From Bacteroidales bacterium (GTDB taxonomy: Bacteria; Bacteroidota; Bacteroidia; Bacteroidales; UBA12077), in NCBI GenBank assembly GCA_003446015.1, contig DMBU01000154.1, positions 55,989-119,988 of the forward strand: a stretch of 64,000 bases of DNA, in the 5' to 3' direction. Both the position numbers and the translations under genes were made by a program. Every line of letters begins with the position of its first letter. Within the stretch, counting starts at the first letter, position 1. Shown here one piece after another: positions 52,640-62,139 of the stretch. The notes beneath the pieces were generated by a model. That model was given only the letters and a program-made list of their open reading frames with translations, did not search any database and was not told where the DNA came from.

Positions 52640-54937
52640 ATGATTAAAAAAGTTATAATCTTACTTGTTGTTTTTGCTTTTTACACGGGTTTAGTGCAAG
52701 CTCAAATCGGGGTTGGTGAATGGAGAGATCATTTGGCTTTTACTTATTCGGTAGCAGTTACAGAATCTTCTGCAAAAGTTTATGTTGCTTCAGCAAATGG
52801 AATTTTTACTTTCAATAAAATCAGCCATAATATTGAAAAACTTACAAAAGTCAACGGGCTTTCAGATGTTGGTATTTCAGAAATTGAATATTCAAGCGAA
52901 AATAAAGTTTTATTTGTTGCTTACGAAAACGGGAACATTGACCTGGTTTTTGAGAATGAGGTAATAAACTTATCCGACATTAAACGTGAGATGATCAATG
53001 GGAGTAAATCAATCAATCATATTTTATTTGTGAATGAGTATGCATATCTTTCCTGTGGTTTTGGAATTGTTGTGGTAAATATTGAGAAACGAGAAATAAA
53101 AGACAGCTATTATATTGGGAATATGGGAAGTTTAGTTCAAGTAAACCAATTGGTTTTAAATAATGACTTTTTATATGCAGCAACAAACGAGGGTATTTTC
53201 ATTGCAGATTTTACAAACCCCAACCTGGTTGATTATTCAAATTGGCAGCAGATAACCGACATTCCAAACTATTCATCAAGTTTTAATTCAATTTATGTAA
53301 ACGAAGGAATCTTGCTTGTTAATCAGCTAAATGAATCACAGAATGATATACTTTATTTGTATAAAGATGAAAGTTGGAGTATTCTTAATGATGAACATAG
53401 CTCTATTCGTGCAATTAAAGATTTTGGTTCATCCATATTTATTGTAACAAATAGTAATGTTCTTGATTATACTTCAAACTTTACACTTCAAGATTCAATT
53501 ACCCGAACTGAGATTCCCGGGTTTAATCCATATGATATAAGAGTGGGAAGTAATCAAATTTATTGGTTTGCAGACAGGGGGAAAGGATTGGTTAAGTATC
53601 AGAGCGGAAATGTTGAGGAAATAGTTCCAAATGCTCCCTATTTATCTAATTCTTTCTCAATCGACATTAACCATAATCGTGTCCTGGTTGTAGCCGGAGG
53701 CCTAACTCCTGCCGGAGGAAATTCTTACTTAAACGGAGCTGTATTCTCTTTTGAAGATGAACAATGGCAGACAATGATTAATTACGAAGCTCCTGATTAC
53801 GTCGTTGCGAAAATTGATCCATTGAATAGCGATCATTTTTATACTGGTAGCTGGGGTTCTGGCATTTTTGAGTATAGAAAAAATGTGTTGGAAAAAAATT
53901 ACAGGGAAACAAATAGTTCATTACAAACTTTTATTGAAGGAGAAAATCATTGTTCCGTTATTGGGATGTCCTTTGATCAGGATAATAATTTGTGGTTAAC
54001 TAATGCAGGTGTTCAAAATCCCGTATCTGTTAGATATGGTCTCGAACCTGACGACTGGAAAAGTTTTAATTTCGACGAAAAAATTAGCAATATTCTGGTA
54101 ACTGACATTATTGTTACAAAGAATAATAACAAATGGGTTCTTTTACCAAAAGGTAATGGCATATTTGTATTTGACCATAATCAAACAATAGAAAATGAAA
54201 ATGATGATTTAACAAAAAAAATGAGTGTTGTAGATGAAAACGGGAAAATTATTTCTAATAACGTTTACTCCATTGCCGAAGACTTAGAAGGAGATATTTG
54301 GGTAGGAACCGATCAGGGAGTTGTTGTGTATTATTATCCCGAAAATGTTTTTGAAGATGCCGGATTCCATGCTCAAAGAATTATCCTTACCATTGGTGAT
54401 GCTACTGATTTTCTTCTAAAAACACAAACAATTACAACGATTGCTGTTGACGGTGCAAACAGGAAATGGATCGGGACAAAAAGCTCAGGGGCTTATCTCG
54501 TTTCAGAAGATGGTACAAAAGAGATCAATCATTTTACTGAAGAAAATAGTCCGTTAATTTCAAACTCAATTAATGATATTGGTATTAATCATGAAACAGG
54601 CGAAATATTTTTTGCAACCGATAAAGGATTGGTTTCATACCGAGGTTCTGCTACCATGGGTAGTGATGAGTTTCGCGACGTGTATGTTTATCCGAATCCT
54701 GTACGCGAAGATTACTATGGTGATATAACTATTCGCGGCTTGGTTTCTGATGTTAATGTTAAAATAACCGATATAAGCGGTAACATTGTTTATGAAACTA
54801 CTGCAGAAGGTGGACAGGCAACCTGGGATGGCAAAAACTTTTCGGGAAGAAGAGTCAGTACAGGTGTTTACCTCGTGTTTTGTTCCAATGAGGATGGCTC
54901 AAAAACACATATTACCAAGCTTTTATTTATTAAATAA
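52640..54937 (+). CDS. porZ: PorZ-like T9SS surface protein
   Basis: 765 residues, the length of Porphyromonas PorZ. Signal peptide 1-21 (GLVQAQ). Two beta-propeller halves (about 25-660) of the two-component-propeller type: VGEWRDHLAFTYSVAV, VYVASANGIFTFNK and VWVGTDQGVVVYYYPENVF. C-terminal sorting domain about 680-765 (VYPNPVREDYYGDITI, ISGNIVYET, VSTGVYLVF). PorZ works with PorU on the cell surface to attach A-LPS to T9SS cargo. It serves the two T9SS cargo proteins in this window. Other propeller proteins look similar, but length and CTD support PorZ. Confidence 0.83.
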   Translation: MIKKVIILLVVFAFYTGLVQAQIGVGEWRDHLAFTYSVAVTESSAKVYVASANGIFTFNKISHNIEKLTKVNGLSDVGISEIEYSSENKVLFVAYENGNIDLVFENEVINLSDIKREMINGSKSINHILFVNEYAYLSCGFGIVVVNIEKREIKDSYYIGNMGSLVQVNQLVLNNDFLYAATNEGIFIADFTNPNLVDYSNWQQITDIPNYSSSFNSIYVNEGILLVNQLNESQNDILYLYKDESWSILNDEHSSIRAIKDFGSSIFIVTNSNVLDYTSNFTLQDSITRTEIPGFNPYDIRVGSNQIYWFADRGKGLVKYQSGNVEEIVPNAPYLSNSFSIDINHNRVLVVAGGLTPAGGNSYLNGAVFSFEDEQWQTMINYEAPDYVVAKIDPLNSDHFYTGSWGSGIFEYRKNVLEKNYRETNSSLQTFIEGENHCSVIGMSFDQDNNLWLTNAGVQNPVSVRYGLEPDDWKSFNFDEKISNILVTDIIVTKNNNKWVLLPKGNGIFVFDHNQTIENENDDLTKKMSVVDENGKIISNNVYSIAEDLEGDIWVGTDQGVVVYYYPENVFEDAGFHAQRIILTIGDATDFLLKTQTITTIAVDGANRKWIGTKSSGAYLVSEDGTKEINHFTEENSPLISNSINDIGINHETGEIFFATDKGLVSYRGSATMGSDEFRDVYVYPNPVREDYYGDITIRGLVSDVNVKITDISGNIVYETTAEGGQATWDGKNFSGRRVSTGVYLVFCSNEDGSKTHITKLLFIK

Positions 54938-54999
54938 AACAAGTCCTCTCCCTTTTCCTAAATATTATTTTTAAATCAAAATTTATTTAAAAGAATAGA

Positions 55000-55007
55000 T
55001 ACTTTTG
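55000..55007 (+). promoter_or_regulatory. -7 element upstream of recO
   Basis: TACTTTTG fits TAnnTTTG, 22 bases before the recO ATG. No clear -33 TTG is visible at the expected spacing. Confidence 0.4.
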
Positions 55008-55028
55008 TGTTAAAATTGAAGTGAAGCA

Positions 55029-55754
55029 ATGCTCTACAAAACAAGAGGCATAGTATTAAAGCATATAAAATATTCCGAGACAAGTATAATTGTTACCATT
55101 TATACCGAGCGTTTTGGCCGACAAGCCTATATCATAAATGGAGTTAGAAGTAAAAAAGCAAAAATTAAAGCGAATACTTTTCAAGCCCTATTCCTTCTTG
55201 ATATGGAGGTATATCACAAACCTAAAAACGATTTACAAAGAGCTAAGGAAATTCAAAATGCTTATGTATTTAGTTCATTACCTTATGATATAAAAAAGAG
55301 TACTCTGGCAATTTTTATTGCTGAGATTTTACATAAAACCATTCAGGAGCAGGAACCTAACCCTGATCTTTTCGAATTCTTATACAATACCATACAATTG
55401 CTTGATCTAAAAGAAAATGGGATGTCGAATTTTCACATTTATTTTCTTATCCGGTTCACTAAATATTTGGGATTTTATCCTCACAATAATTATTCAGAAA
55501 CAAATTGTTATTTCGATTTAAAAGCAGGAAGCTTTAAACAAATTAAGCCTATGCACATGTCTTTTATGGATCAGGGTCAAAGTTTAATTTTTAGTCAGAT
55601 GCTTCAGTTTTCAGAAGATCAGCACGAAAACCTAAAATTTGATTACAAACACAGAATCCAAATCTTAGAGAAGATTTTAGAATATTATGCTTTACACAAT
55701 GAGGGAGTGTCAAAGATCAGGTCTCTCGATGTTTTGAAGGAAGTTTTTCATTAG
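55029..55754 (+). CDS. recO: DNA repair protein RecO
   Basis: 241 residues. N-terminal OB fold: MLYKTRGIVLKHIKYSETSIIVTIYTERFGRQAYIINGVRSKKAK. Helical part follows with LDMEVYHKPKNDLQRAKEI, then YLGFYPHN. RecO loads RecA onto SSB-coated DNA with RecR. The zinc-binding cysteines of some RecO proteins are missing, as is common in Bacteroidota. Downstream is a gap of about 240 bases without a gene. Confidence 0.92.
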   Translation: MLYKTRGIVLKHIKYSETSIIVTIYTERFGRQAYIINGVRSKKAKIKANTFQALFLLDMEVYHKPKNDLQRAKEIQNAYVFSSLPYDIKKSTLAIFIAEILHKTIQEQEPNPDLFEFLYNTIQLLDLKENGMSNFHIYFLIRFTKYLGFYPHNNYSETNCYFDLKAGSFKQIKPMHMSFMDQGQSLIFSQMLQFSEDQHENLKFDYKHRIQILEKILEYYALHNEGVSKIRSLDVLKEVFH

Positions 55755-55952
55755 TCCCCAAATATTATTTGTTAGCAGGTCTTTTTAGAATGTTAGCCAA
55801 ATTTGATTTGAAACAAATCGACAATTTGCTAAAATCACTCTAATTTTAGTGTTTCAAAAAGGATCTTTTATTGATTATTACTGACTTAAAATAATTTTCA
55901 TAAAAAATCGTTAATGCTGTTTGAAGGCAGTTTTTTAGTAAAGATATTTTTA

Positions 55953-55960
55953 TACATTTG
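55953..55960 (+). promoter_or_regulatory. -7 element upstream of the aminotransferase-fold gene
   Basis: TACATTTG, fitting TAnnTTTG, about 33 bases before the ATG at 55993. The -33 region lacks a clear TTG at 18 bases. The rest of 55755-55992 shows no gene. Confidence 0.45.
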
Positions 55961-55992
55961 CGTTCCGATTTTCAGAAGTTAAAAAAATTTGT

Positions 55993-57132
55993 ATGATAAA
56001 GGCGAAGTTGTCAAATATAGGGAAGGATATTTATACAGTTATTTCAGAACTGGTTCAGGATACGAATATTATTAATTTAGCAAAAATTTCACCTGATATT
56101 CCTTGCTCAGATAAGCTTACTGAGCTGGCTATTAAATATATAAAAGAAAAATCTGTAGAATATTCGCATCCTGATGGATTATTAGAATTACGCGAAGCCA
56201 TTGCTGAAGATATTGAACGAAAGCACGGGCTTAATTTCAGTCCACTAAACGAAATAACAATTACAGCAGGGGCAACACAGGCTATGTATACTGCAATTAG
56301 CAGTTTTGTGAGCGAAGGCGATGAAGTTGTAATTTTTGAGCCTGCATTTAATAGTTACATTCCTGCTATAGAAAGTAATGGTGGTCGTCCGGTTTTTGTG
56401 CAACGAAAACTCCCCGATTATCATATTGATTGGGAGGCTGTTCAAAAAGTGATAAATACGCGTACAAAAGTTATCATCGTTAATACTCCTCATAATCCTA
56501 CTGGCGCTGTTTTTAATGAAGAAGACATAGCTCAGTTACGAAAAATTACAAACGGAACTAAAATAAATGTAATTAGCGATGAGGTTTTTGAACATATTGT
56601 ATTTGAAGGCCAAAAGCATTATAGTGTTTTATCTAACCAACAATTAGCTGAAAGGAGCGTTGTTATTTCTTCCTTTGGAATTACTTTTAATGTTCCCGGT
56701 TGGAAAATGGGTTATTGTGTTGGTTCCGAAAAGGTAATGTCGCAAATTAGAAAAAATCAGCTGTTTCAGGTAAATACTGTAAACACCCCTTTACAGTACG
56801 CCCTGGCAGAATACCTTAAAGATGGAGTAAATTATACTTTAACTAATAAACAGTTCGAACAAAAAAGAGATTTTGTAAATCATATTTTAAAAGATTCCCG
56901 ATTTGAGATATTACCATCGAAAGGTACTTTTTACCAATTATTGAATTACAGTAAAATAAGCGATGAAAAGGACACTGAGTTTGCGCGTAGAATAATGGAC
57001 GATTATGGTGTAGCTTTGTTTCCATTATCGGTATTTTATCACGATTCCATTGATAATAAAATGTTAGGGTTTAGCTTTGCCCGGGCTGAAGAAGTCTTAT
57101 CTAAAGCTGCCAAACAATTAGCAAAGATTTAA
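55993..57132 (+). CDS. Class I/II aminotransferase-fold protein lacking the PLP lysine
   Basis: 379 residues, closest to the methionine aminotransferase/YbdL and kynurenine aminotransferase group. Fold landmarks are intact: ITAGATQAMYTAI, FEPAFNSY (ring-stacking aromatic), NTPHNPTGAVF (Asn), ISDEVFEHIVF (Asp/Tyr region) and the C-terminal GFSFARA arginine. But the Schiff-base lysine position reads SSFGITFNVPGWKMGYC: the family has K where this has Ile230 (codon ATT at 56680-56682). The second Lys (GWK) remains. Without the lysine, ordinary transamination is not expected. It may bind PLP-substrate complexes or have another role. Confidence 0.85.
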   Translation: MIKAKLSNIGKDIYTVISELVQDTNIINLAKISPDIPCSDKLTELAIKYIKEKSVEYSHPDGLLELREAIAEDIERKHGLNFSPLNEITITAGATQAMYTAISSFVSEGDEVVIFEPAFNSYIPAIESNGGRPVFVQRKLPDYHIDWEAVQKVINTRTKVIIVNTPHNPTGAVFNEEDIAQLRKITNGTKINVISDEVFEHIVFEGQKHYSVLSNQQLAERSVVISSFGITFNVPGWKMGYCVGSEKVMSQIRKNQLFQVNTVNTPLQYALAEYLKDGVNYTLTNKQFEQKRDFVNHILKDSRFEILPSKGTFYQLLNYSKISDEKDTEFARRIMDDYGVALFPLSVFYHDSIDNKMLGFSFARAEEVLSKAAKQLAKI

Positions 57133-57179
57133 GATTACATCTCGACAATTAACAAAACATATATTTTTCAGTTATTAAT

Positions 57180-57208
57180 AAAACCAAATATTAACTATAT
57201 TTGGTTTT
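57180..57208 (+). terminator. Terminator hairpin
   Basis: aaaaccaaata (57180-57190) pairs with tatttggtttt (57198-57208), followed by a GT/T-rich run; between the aminotransferase-fold and GH3 genes. Confidence 0.72.
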
Positions 57209-57245
57209 GTGTTTTACTCTTGTTGATTTTTAATATTATATTCTG

Positions 57246-58763
57246 ATGCAGATTATTAATTCCATTGTTACCTGGCTTAACTTTAAACGATTATATCAAA
57301 TCGATTTATTTAAGAAATTCCCTTATGATGCTCAGCGAGAGGTGCTTTTTAGCCTGATTGATAAAGCAAAAGATACTGAGTTTGGCCAAAAATACGGGTT
57401 TAAATCAATTAATAGTATTGAAAAGTTTCAGGATAGAGTCCCGATTCATACATACGATGAGATGAAACCCTTTATCGACCGTTTATTAAAAGGAGAACAA
57501 AACATATTATGGCCTACCGAAATTAAATGGTTTGCAAAATCCTCAGGTACAACAAACGATAAAAGCAAATTTATTCCGGTTTCTAGAGAAACACTTGAAG
57601 ACACTCATTTTCGCGGGGGAAAAGATATCCTAGCAATTTACACAAATAATTATCCCGAGACAGGATTGTTTAAAGGCAAAGGCTTAACACTTGGAGGCAG
57701 CCACCAGATTAATAAAATAAACAATGAATCTTTTTATGGCGATTTATCAGCAATTCTGATCGACAATTTACCCTTCTGGACTTATTTCATAAAAACACCA
57801 AGTCAGGAAATTGCTCTTTTAAGTGAGTGGGAAGAAAAAATGGAAAAGATTACCAATACAACACTTAAGGAGAATGTTACCAATATAGCCGGAGTACCTT
57901 CGTGGATGTTAGTTTTAATAAGGTATATCTTAGATAAAACGGGCAAAAACAATCTCTTAGAGGTTTGGCCTAACCTGGAACTGTTTATCCATGGAGGAGT
58001 AAATTTTGGACCATACAGGGAACAATATCAAAAGCTTATTCCATCGTCTAAAATGAATTACCTCGAAACCTATAATGCATCTGAAGGATTCTTTGCTATA
58101 CAGGATTCGCCAGACAATAATGAAATGCTTTTAATGCTTGATTATGGTATTTTTTATGAGTTTATTCCCGTAGAAGAAATTGATAAACCAAATCCTAAAG
58201 TATTACACATCGATGATGTTGAGCGCAATAAAAACTATGCGATAGTAATTTCAACAAATTCAGGATTGTGGCGATATCTTATTGGCGATACCGTAACCTT
58301 TACATCCTTATATCCTCATAAAATAAAAATTAGCGGTCGAACAAAGCATTTTATCAATGCATTTGGAGAAGAAGTTATTATAGACAATGCAGAGAAAGCT
58401 TTGAAGGAGGCTTGCGATCAAACAGGAGCCCTCATAAAAGAGTATACAGCAGCACCAATTTTTATGGATAAAGATAAAAAAGGGGGGCATCATTGGTTAA
58501 TAGAGTTTGATAAAATGCCTGATAATACTGAAAAATTTACACACATTCTTGATATTTCATTACAAAAAGTAAATTCCGATTACGAAGCAAAACGATATAA
58601 AGATATCACACTCGATAAACCAACATTGACCCTTGCTAAAAAGAATTTGTTTTACAAATGGTTAAAGGCCAAGGGCAAAATAGGAGGACAAAATAAAGTT
58701 CCTCGACTTGCAAATAATCGACAATATATCGACGAGCTATTAAAATTAAACGATGAAATTTAA
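57246..58763 (+). CDS. GH3-family acyl-amide synthetase-like protein
   Basis: 505 residues of the GH3 (auxin-responsive) ATP-dependent adenylating fold. Motifs: WFAKSSGTTNDKSKFIPVS (AMP-binding loop), YNASEGFFAIQD, LWRYLIGDTVTFTS and FINAFGEEVIIDNAE. Plant GH3 proteins conjugate acids such as indoleacetic acid or jasmonate to amino acids; bacterial members are mostly uncharacterised. In Bacteroidota I know them as conserved single genes. It is followed 9 bases later by a propeller protein, so possibly co-transcribed. Confidence 0.88.
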   Translation: MQIINSIVTWLNFKRLYQIDLFKKFPYDAQREVLFSLIDKAKDTEFGQKYGFKSINSIEKFQDRVPIHTYDEMKPFIDRLLKGEQNILWPTEIKWFAKSSGTTNDKSKFIPVSRETLEDTHFRGGKDILAIYTNNYPETGLFKGKGLTLGGSHQINKINNESFYGDLSAILIDNLPFWTYFIKTPSQEIALLSEWEEKMEKITNTTLKENVTNIAGVPSWMLVLIRYILDKTGKNNLLEVWPNLELFIHGGVNFGPYREQYQKLIPSSKMNYLETYNASEGFFAIQDSPDNNEMLLMLDYGIFYEFIPVEEIDKPNPKVLHIDDVERNKNYAIVISTNSGLWRYLIGDTVTFTSLYPHKIKISGRTKHFINAFGEEVIIDNAEKALKEACDQTGALIKEYTAAPIFMDKDKKGGHHWLIEFDKMPDNTEKFTHILDISLQKVNSDYEAKRYKDITLDKPTLTLAKKNLFYKWLKAKGKIGGQNKVPRLANNRQYIDELLKLNDEI

Positions 58764-58772
58764 TAAATAAAG

Positions 58773-59576
58773 ATGCTTTTTTCCTGTCTGATTTCTATAT
58801 TAGTTAGCATTGTTTTTTCAGTTACTCAACCTGAATATACACTTGAGAAAGAATTAAAATCCAGGGCAGATTTTTTCACTGTTGATCAGTTGGGATTTGT
58901 ATACCTTATACAGAATACTGAAATTAAGAAATTAGATCTTAGTCAAAACAATGAAAAAAGTTTCAGTAGTTTATTGTCGGGTAAAATAACCGGGGTCGAT
59001 GTGGCAGATCCGTTTAAAACACTTCTCTTTTATAAGGATTTTAATAAAATCATATTTCTTGATAAAAATCTTTCCGAGTTGACGAGCCCGATTGTGCTTG
59101 ATGATTTAGGTTATTATAATGTTTTATCCGTTTGTCAGTCAGTTAATGGAGGCTTTTGGATCTTTGATCAAAGTTTAAGTTCTCTGATATTTATCGATAA
59201 AAACCTAAATACCATAAAGAAAAGCTCCTCTCTTTCTGAACTAATTGGTGAAAATTTGGATCAAAAACAGGTTTTCATGCTGGAAAAAAATGATTATATT
59301 TATCTGGGCATAAGTGGTGAAGGTATTTTGTTATTTGACAGCTATGGAACATATATAAAGACCTTTCCTTTATTAAACACAGGTAGATTTCAGGTAAATA
59401 ATGAAATCATATCTTATTCCAAGGATGAGGAATTGTATTTTTATAATACGGATAGTTTTACAGAAAAAAAGATGCCTTTGCCAATACATAGTTACAATCA
59501 AGTGATGATTGTAAATAAAAAATTATTTATACAAACAGAAGGGAAAATATTAATTTATAAATTGAATAATTTTTAG
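58773..59576 (+). CDS. Secreted beta-propeller-like protein
   Basis: 267 residues with an N-terminal hydrophobic signal (MLFSCLISILVSIVFSV; a Cys at position 5 is not a lipobox). The body has repeated short strands typical of a beta-propeller, such as FVYLIQNTEIKKLDL and GFWIFDQSLSSLIFID. No catalytic motif is recognised. It lies 9 bases after GH3 and 11 bases before the RHH-like gene, so a GH3-propeller-RHH-kinase operon is plausible. Confidence 0.72.
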   Translation: MLFSCLISILVSIVFSVTQPEYTLEKELKSRADFFTVDQLGFVYLIQNTEIKKLDLSQNNEKSFSSLLSGKITGVDVADPFKTLLFYKDFNKIIFLDKNLSELTSPIVLDDLGYYNVLSVCQSVNGGFWIFDQSLSSLIFIDKNLNTIKKSSSLSELIGENLDQKQVFMLEKNDYIYLGISGEGILLFDSYGTYIKTFPLLNTGRFQVNNEIISYSKDEELYFYNTDSFTEKKMPLPIHSYNQVMIVNKKLFIQTEGKILIYKLNNF

Positions 59577-59587
59577 AGGATTTTGTA

Positions 59588-59833
59588 GTGAAAAAGAGAA
59601 AAATTGAAAAAGATGAAAGTCTAAAAAGAATACATCGCAAGTCAATATTATTTAATCAAAGAGAAGTACAGGCAATTAATCATTATTGCAAGAAATATAA
59701 AATCAAGAACAAATCGAAGCTTATGCGCGAGTTGATTATTACTTCGGTTCTTAAAAAGTTCGATGAAGATTATCCTTCTTTATTCGAAAAGAAGCCTACA
59801 TTATTTAATCAGAATTTGAAAAGAAAAATATAG
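59588..59833 (+). CDS. Small basic RHH-like protein
   Basis: 81 residues starting with GTG at 59588 (RBS-like AGAGGA at 59574-59579). The body ILFNQREVQAINHYCKKYKIKNKSKLMRELIITSVLKKF has the strand-helix-helix layout of ribbon-helix-helix DNA-binding proteins. It is very basic. Three bases separate it from the deoxynucleoside kinase gene, so they are translated together. A regulator of dNTP salvage is possible; the family is not one I can name. Confidence 0.62.
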   Translation: MKKRKIEKDESLKRIHRKSILFNQREVQAINHYCKKYKIKNKSKLMRELIITSVLKKFDEDYPSLFEKKPTLFNQNLKRKI

Positions 59834-59836
59834 CAT

Positions 59837-60478
59837 ATGACAAAAGATAATTCAAACGGAGCAATGCATATCGCCATTGCAGGTAATATTGGATCGGGAA
59901 AAACAACCCTGGCCGGATTATTATCAAAGCAATACAACTGGGATGCTCATTACGAAGATGTTGATGACAATCCTTACCTTAATGATTTTTATGAAGATAT
60001 GCAACGCTGGTCGTTTAATTTGCAGGTATATTTTTTGAATAGTCGTTTAAATCAAATCTTAAATATCAGAAAATCAGGAAAAACAGTTATTCAGGACCGA
60101 ACCATATATGAAGATGCGTACATATTCGCACCCAATCTTCATTCCATGGGTTTAATGTCAACACGCGATTTCGAAAATTACTTTACGCTGTTCAATTTAA
60201 TGACATCCTTAATACAACCACCCGACCTTTTAATTTATTTAAGAGCTACTGTACCTACATTGGTTCATCAAATTCAAAAAAGAGGAAGAGAATATGAGAA
60301 TTCTATTCGGTTAGATTATCTTAAACGGTTAAATGAAAGATATGAAGCGTGGGTAGGATCGTATAAACTGGGCAAATTATTAATTATTGATGTTGATAAT
60401 TTAAACTTTACCGAAGTAAAAGAAGATTTAAGTACGATACTTAGTAAGATTGATGCTGAAATTCACGGATTATTCTAA
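59837..60478 (+). CDS. Deoxynucleoside kinase
   Basis: 213 residues. P-loop GNIGSGKTT (16-24), acidic YEDVDDNPYL, QDRTIYEDAYIF (the DRS-like catalytic motif in the dNK family), and LRATVPTLVHQIQKRGREYE (LID region with arginines). It phosphorylates deoxyribonucleosides in the salvage pathway. Co-transcribed with the RHH-like gene; terminator at 60501-60531 follows. Confidence 0.93.
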   Translation: MTKDNSNGAMHIAIAGNIGSGKTTLAGLLSKQYNWDAHYEDVDDNPYLNDFYEDMQRWSFNLQVYFLNSRLNQILNIRKSGKTVIQDRTIYEDAYIFAPNLHSMGLMSTRDFENYFTLFNLMTSLIQPPDLLIYLRATVPTLVHQIQKRGREYENSIRLDYLKRLNERYEAWVGSYKLGKLLIIDVDNLNFTEVKEDLSTILSKIDAEIHGLF

Positions 60479-60500
60479 AGATAAAAATAAATTAAATACA

Positions 60501-60531
60501 AAAAAGGATCGCCATTAGCGATCCTTTTTTT
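60501..60531. terminator. Bidirectional terminator between dNK and kbl
   Basis: aaaaaggatcgc / gcgatccttttt stem with CATTA loop, T-run on both sides, between convergent genes. Confidence 0.9.
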
Positions 60532-60549
60532 CATATATCTGAAATAAAA

Positions 60550-61740
60550 TTATTTTAAAACACCAAGTTGTTTTCCAACCTTGGTAAAAGCTTCAACAGC
60601 TTTATCTAAATGTGCTTTTTCGTGTCCGGCAGAAATCTGAACCCGGATACGAGCTTGCTCTTTTGGAACAACAGGATAATAGAATCCGATTACATAAATA
60701 CCCTCTTCGAGTAGTTTAGCAGCAAATTCCTGTGATAGTTTCGCATCGTAAAGCATAACTGCTAAAATAGCAGAATTACTTTTTTTAATATCGAAGCCAG
60801 CATCCAGCATTTTTTGTTTAAAGTATTTGGTGTTTTCAACCAACTTATCGTGTAATTCGTTTGATTCTCCCAACATTTTAAAAACTTCGATTCCTGCTGC
60901 AGCTACTGCTGGTGGAATAGAGTTTGAAAATAGATATGGTCGCGAACGTTGACGAAGCAAGTCGATTATTTCTTTATGTCCGGTAGTAAATCCTCCAATC
61001 GCACCACCAAAAGCTTTGCCTAAAGTTCCTGTTATAATATCTACTTTGCCTCTTAAATTATACAATTCCGAAACACCTTTTCCGGTATCACCGACTACAC
61101 CTGCAGAATGGCACTCATCAACCATAACCATAGCATCGTATTTTTCTGCTAGTTCACAAATTTTATCTAAAGGAGCCACATGGCCATCCATTGAAAAAAC
61201 ACCATCGGTTACAATTAATCGAAAACGGTGTGTTTGAGCTATTTTAAGCTGATCCTCCAAATCTTCCATATCAGCAGTCTCGTAACGCAAACGGTGTGCT
61301 TTGCTAAGTCGAACACCATCAATTATTGATGCATGATTTAAGGTATCAGAAATAATTGCATCCTCACTAGTAAGGAGAGGTTCAAAAATTCCTCCATTAG
61401 CATCAAAAGCAGCAGCATATAAAATGGTATCTTCAGTACCGAAATAGTCTGCAATTCGCTTTTCTAATTCCTTATGTAAATCTTGAGTCCCGCAAATGAA
61501 TCGAACCGACGACATGCCATATCCATGAGAATCCATAGCGTCTTTAGCGGCCTGAATTAAACGGGGATGATTTGATAATCCTAAATAATTATTGGCACAA
61601 AAATTCAATACTTCCTGACCGGTATTAACTCTAATTTCGGCTTTTTGAGGGCTTGTAATTATTCGTTCTTTCTTGTATAAACCTGCATTTTCAATAGCTT
61701 CAAGTTCAGTTCTTAAATGTTCTTTTATCTTTCCGTACAT
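60550..61740 (-). CDS. kbl: Glycine C-acetyltransferase (2-amino-3-ketobutyrate CoA ligase)
   Basis: 396 residues of the alpha-oxoamine synthase PLP family. NFCANNYLGLSNHP, SVRFICGTQDLHKELE, DTLNHASIIDGVRLSKAHR, MVDECHSAGVVG, and the PLP lysine K242 in GTLGKAFGGAIGG. It cleaves 2-amino-3-ketobutyrate with CoA into glycine and acetyl-CoA in threonine breakdown. No threonine dehydrogenase gene lies beside it here. The very high match to Kbl motifs makes serine palmitoyltransferase or BioF unlikely. Confidence 0.93.
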   Translation of the reverse strand: MYGKIKEHLRTELEAIENAGLYKKERIITSPQKAEIRVNTGQEVLNFCANNYLGLSNHPRLIQAAKDAMDSHGYGMSSVRFICGTQDLHKELEKRIADYFGTEDTILYAAAFDANGGIFEPLLTSEDAIISDTLNHASIIDGVRLSKAHRLRYETADMEDLEDQLKIAQTHRFRLIVTDGVFSMDGHVAPLDKICELAEKYDAMVMVDECHSAGVVGDTGKGVSELYNLRGKVDIITGTLGKAFGGAIGGFTTGHKEIIDLLRQRSRPYLFSNSIPPAVAAAGIEVFKMLGESNELHDKLVENTKYFKQKMLDAGFDIKKSNSAILAVMLYDAKLSQEFAAKLLEEGIYVIGFYYPVVPKEQARIRVQISAGHEKAHLDKAVEAFTKVGKQLGVLK

Positions 61741-62139
61741 TTTACCCTAAAATTTAAATGTTTTTAAAACAGAGAATTTATATGAATGGTCTGTATGATC
61801 AATCAGGCTGCAAATGTAATTTAAAATTCATCAAAAAATACCTACAAATATCATGTTTTAAATCACTATTCAAAGGGTCTTTTTGAGATCATTAAAAAGA
61901 ATCTTTATCTCTTTTAAAACAATTGCTTACTGATTTTGTTTATTTTATGAAACATGTAATAAATTTCAAGATCATCATTCAACAAGAAACCTTAACTGAT
62001 TTATTAAATTCACCTAAAAACCCTGAAATTCACCTAGAAACTAATAAAAAGTTGTTTAATTATTGAACTTAATTATATGATCAAATATATAAATAGTTAG
62101 ATTTTTACTATATTAGCAACGCAATAAAAAAAACAGCTT
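61741..62139. other. Intergenic region between kbl and mqo
   Basis: About 400 AT-rich bases between two divergent genes, so both promoters should lie here. I see no gene, RNA or strong hairpin. Weak candidates only: TATATTAG near 62109 (a poor -7 for mqo). Confidence 0.5.
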
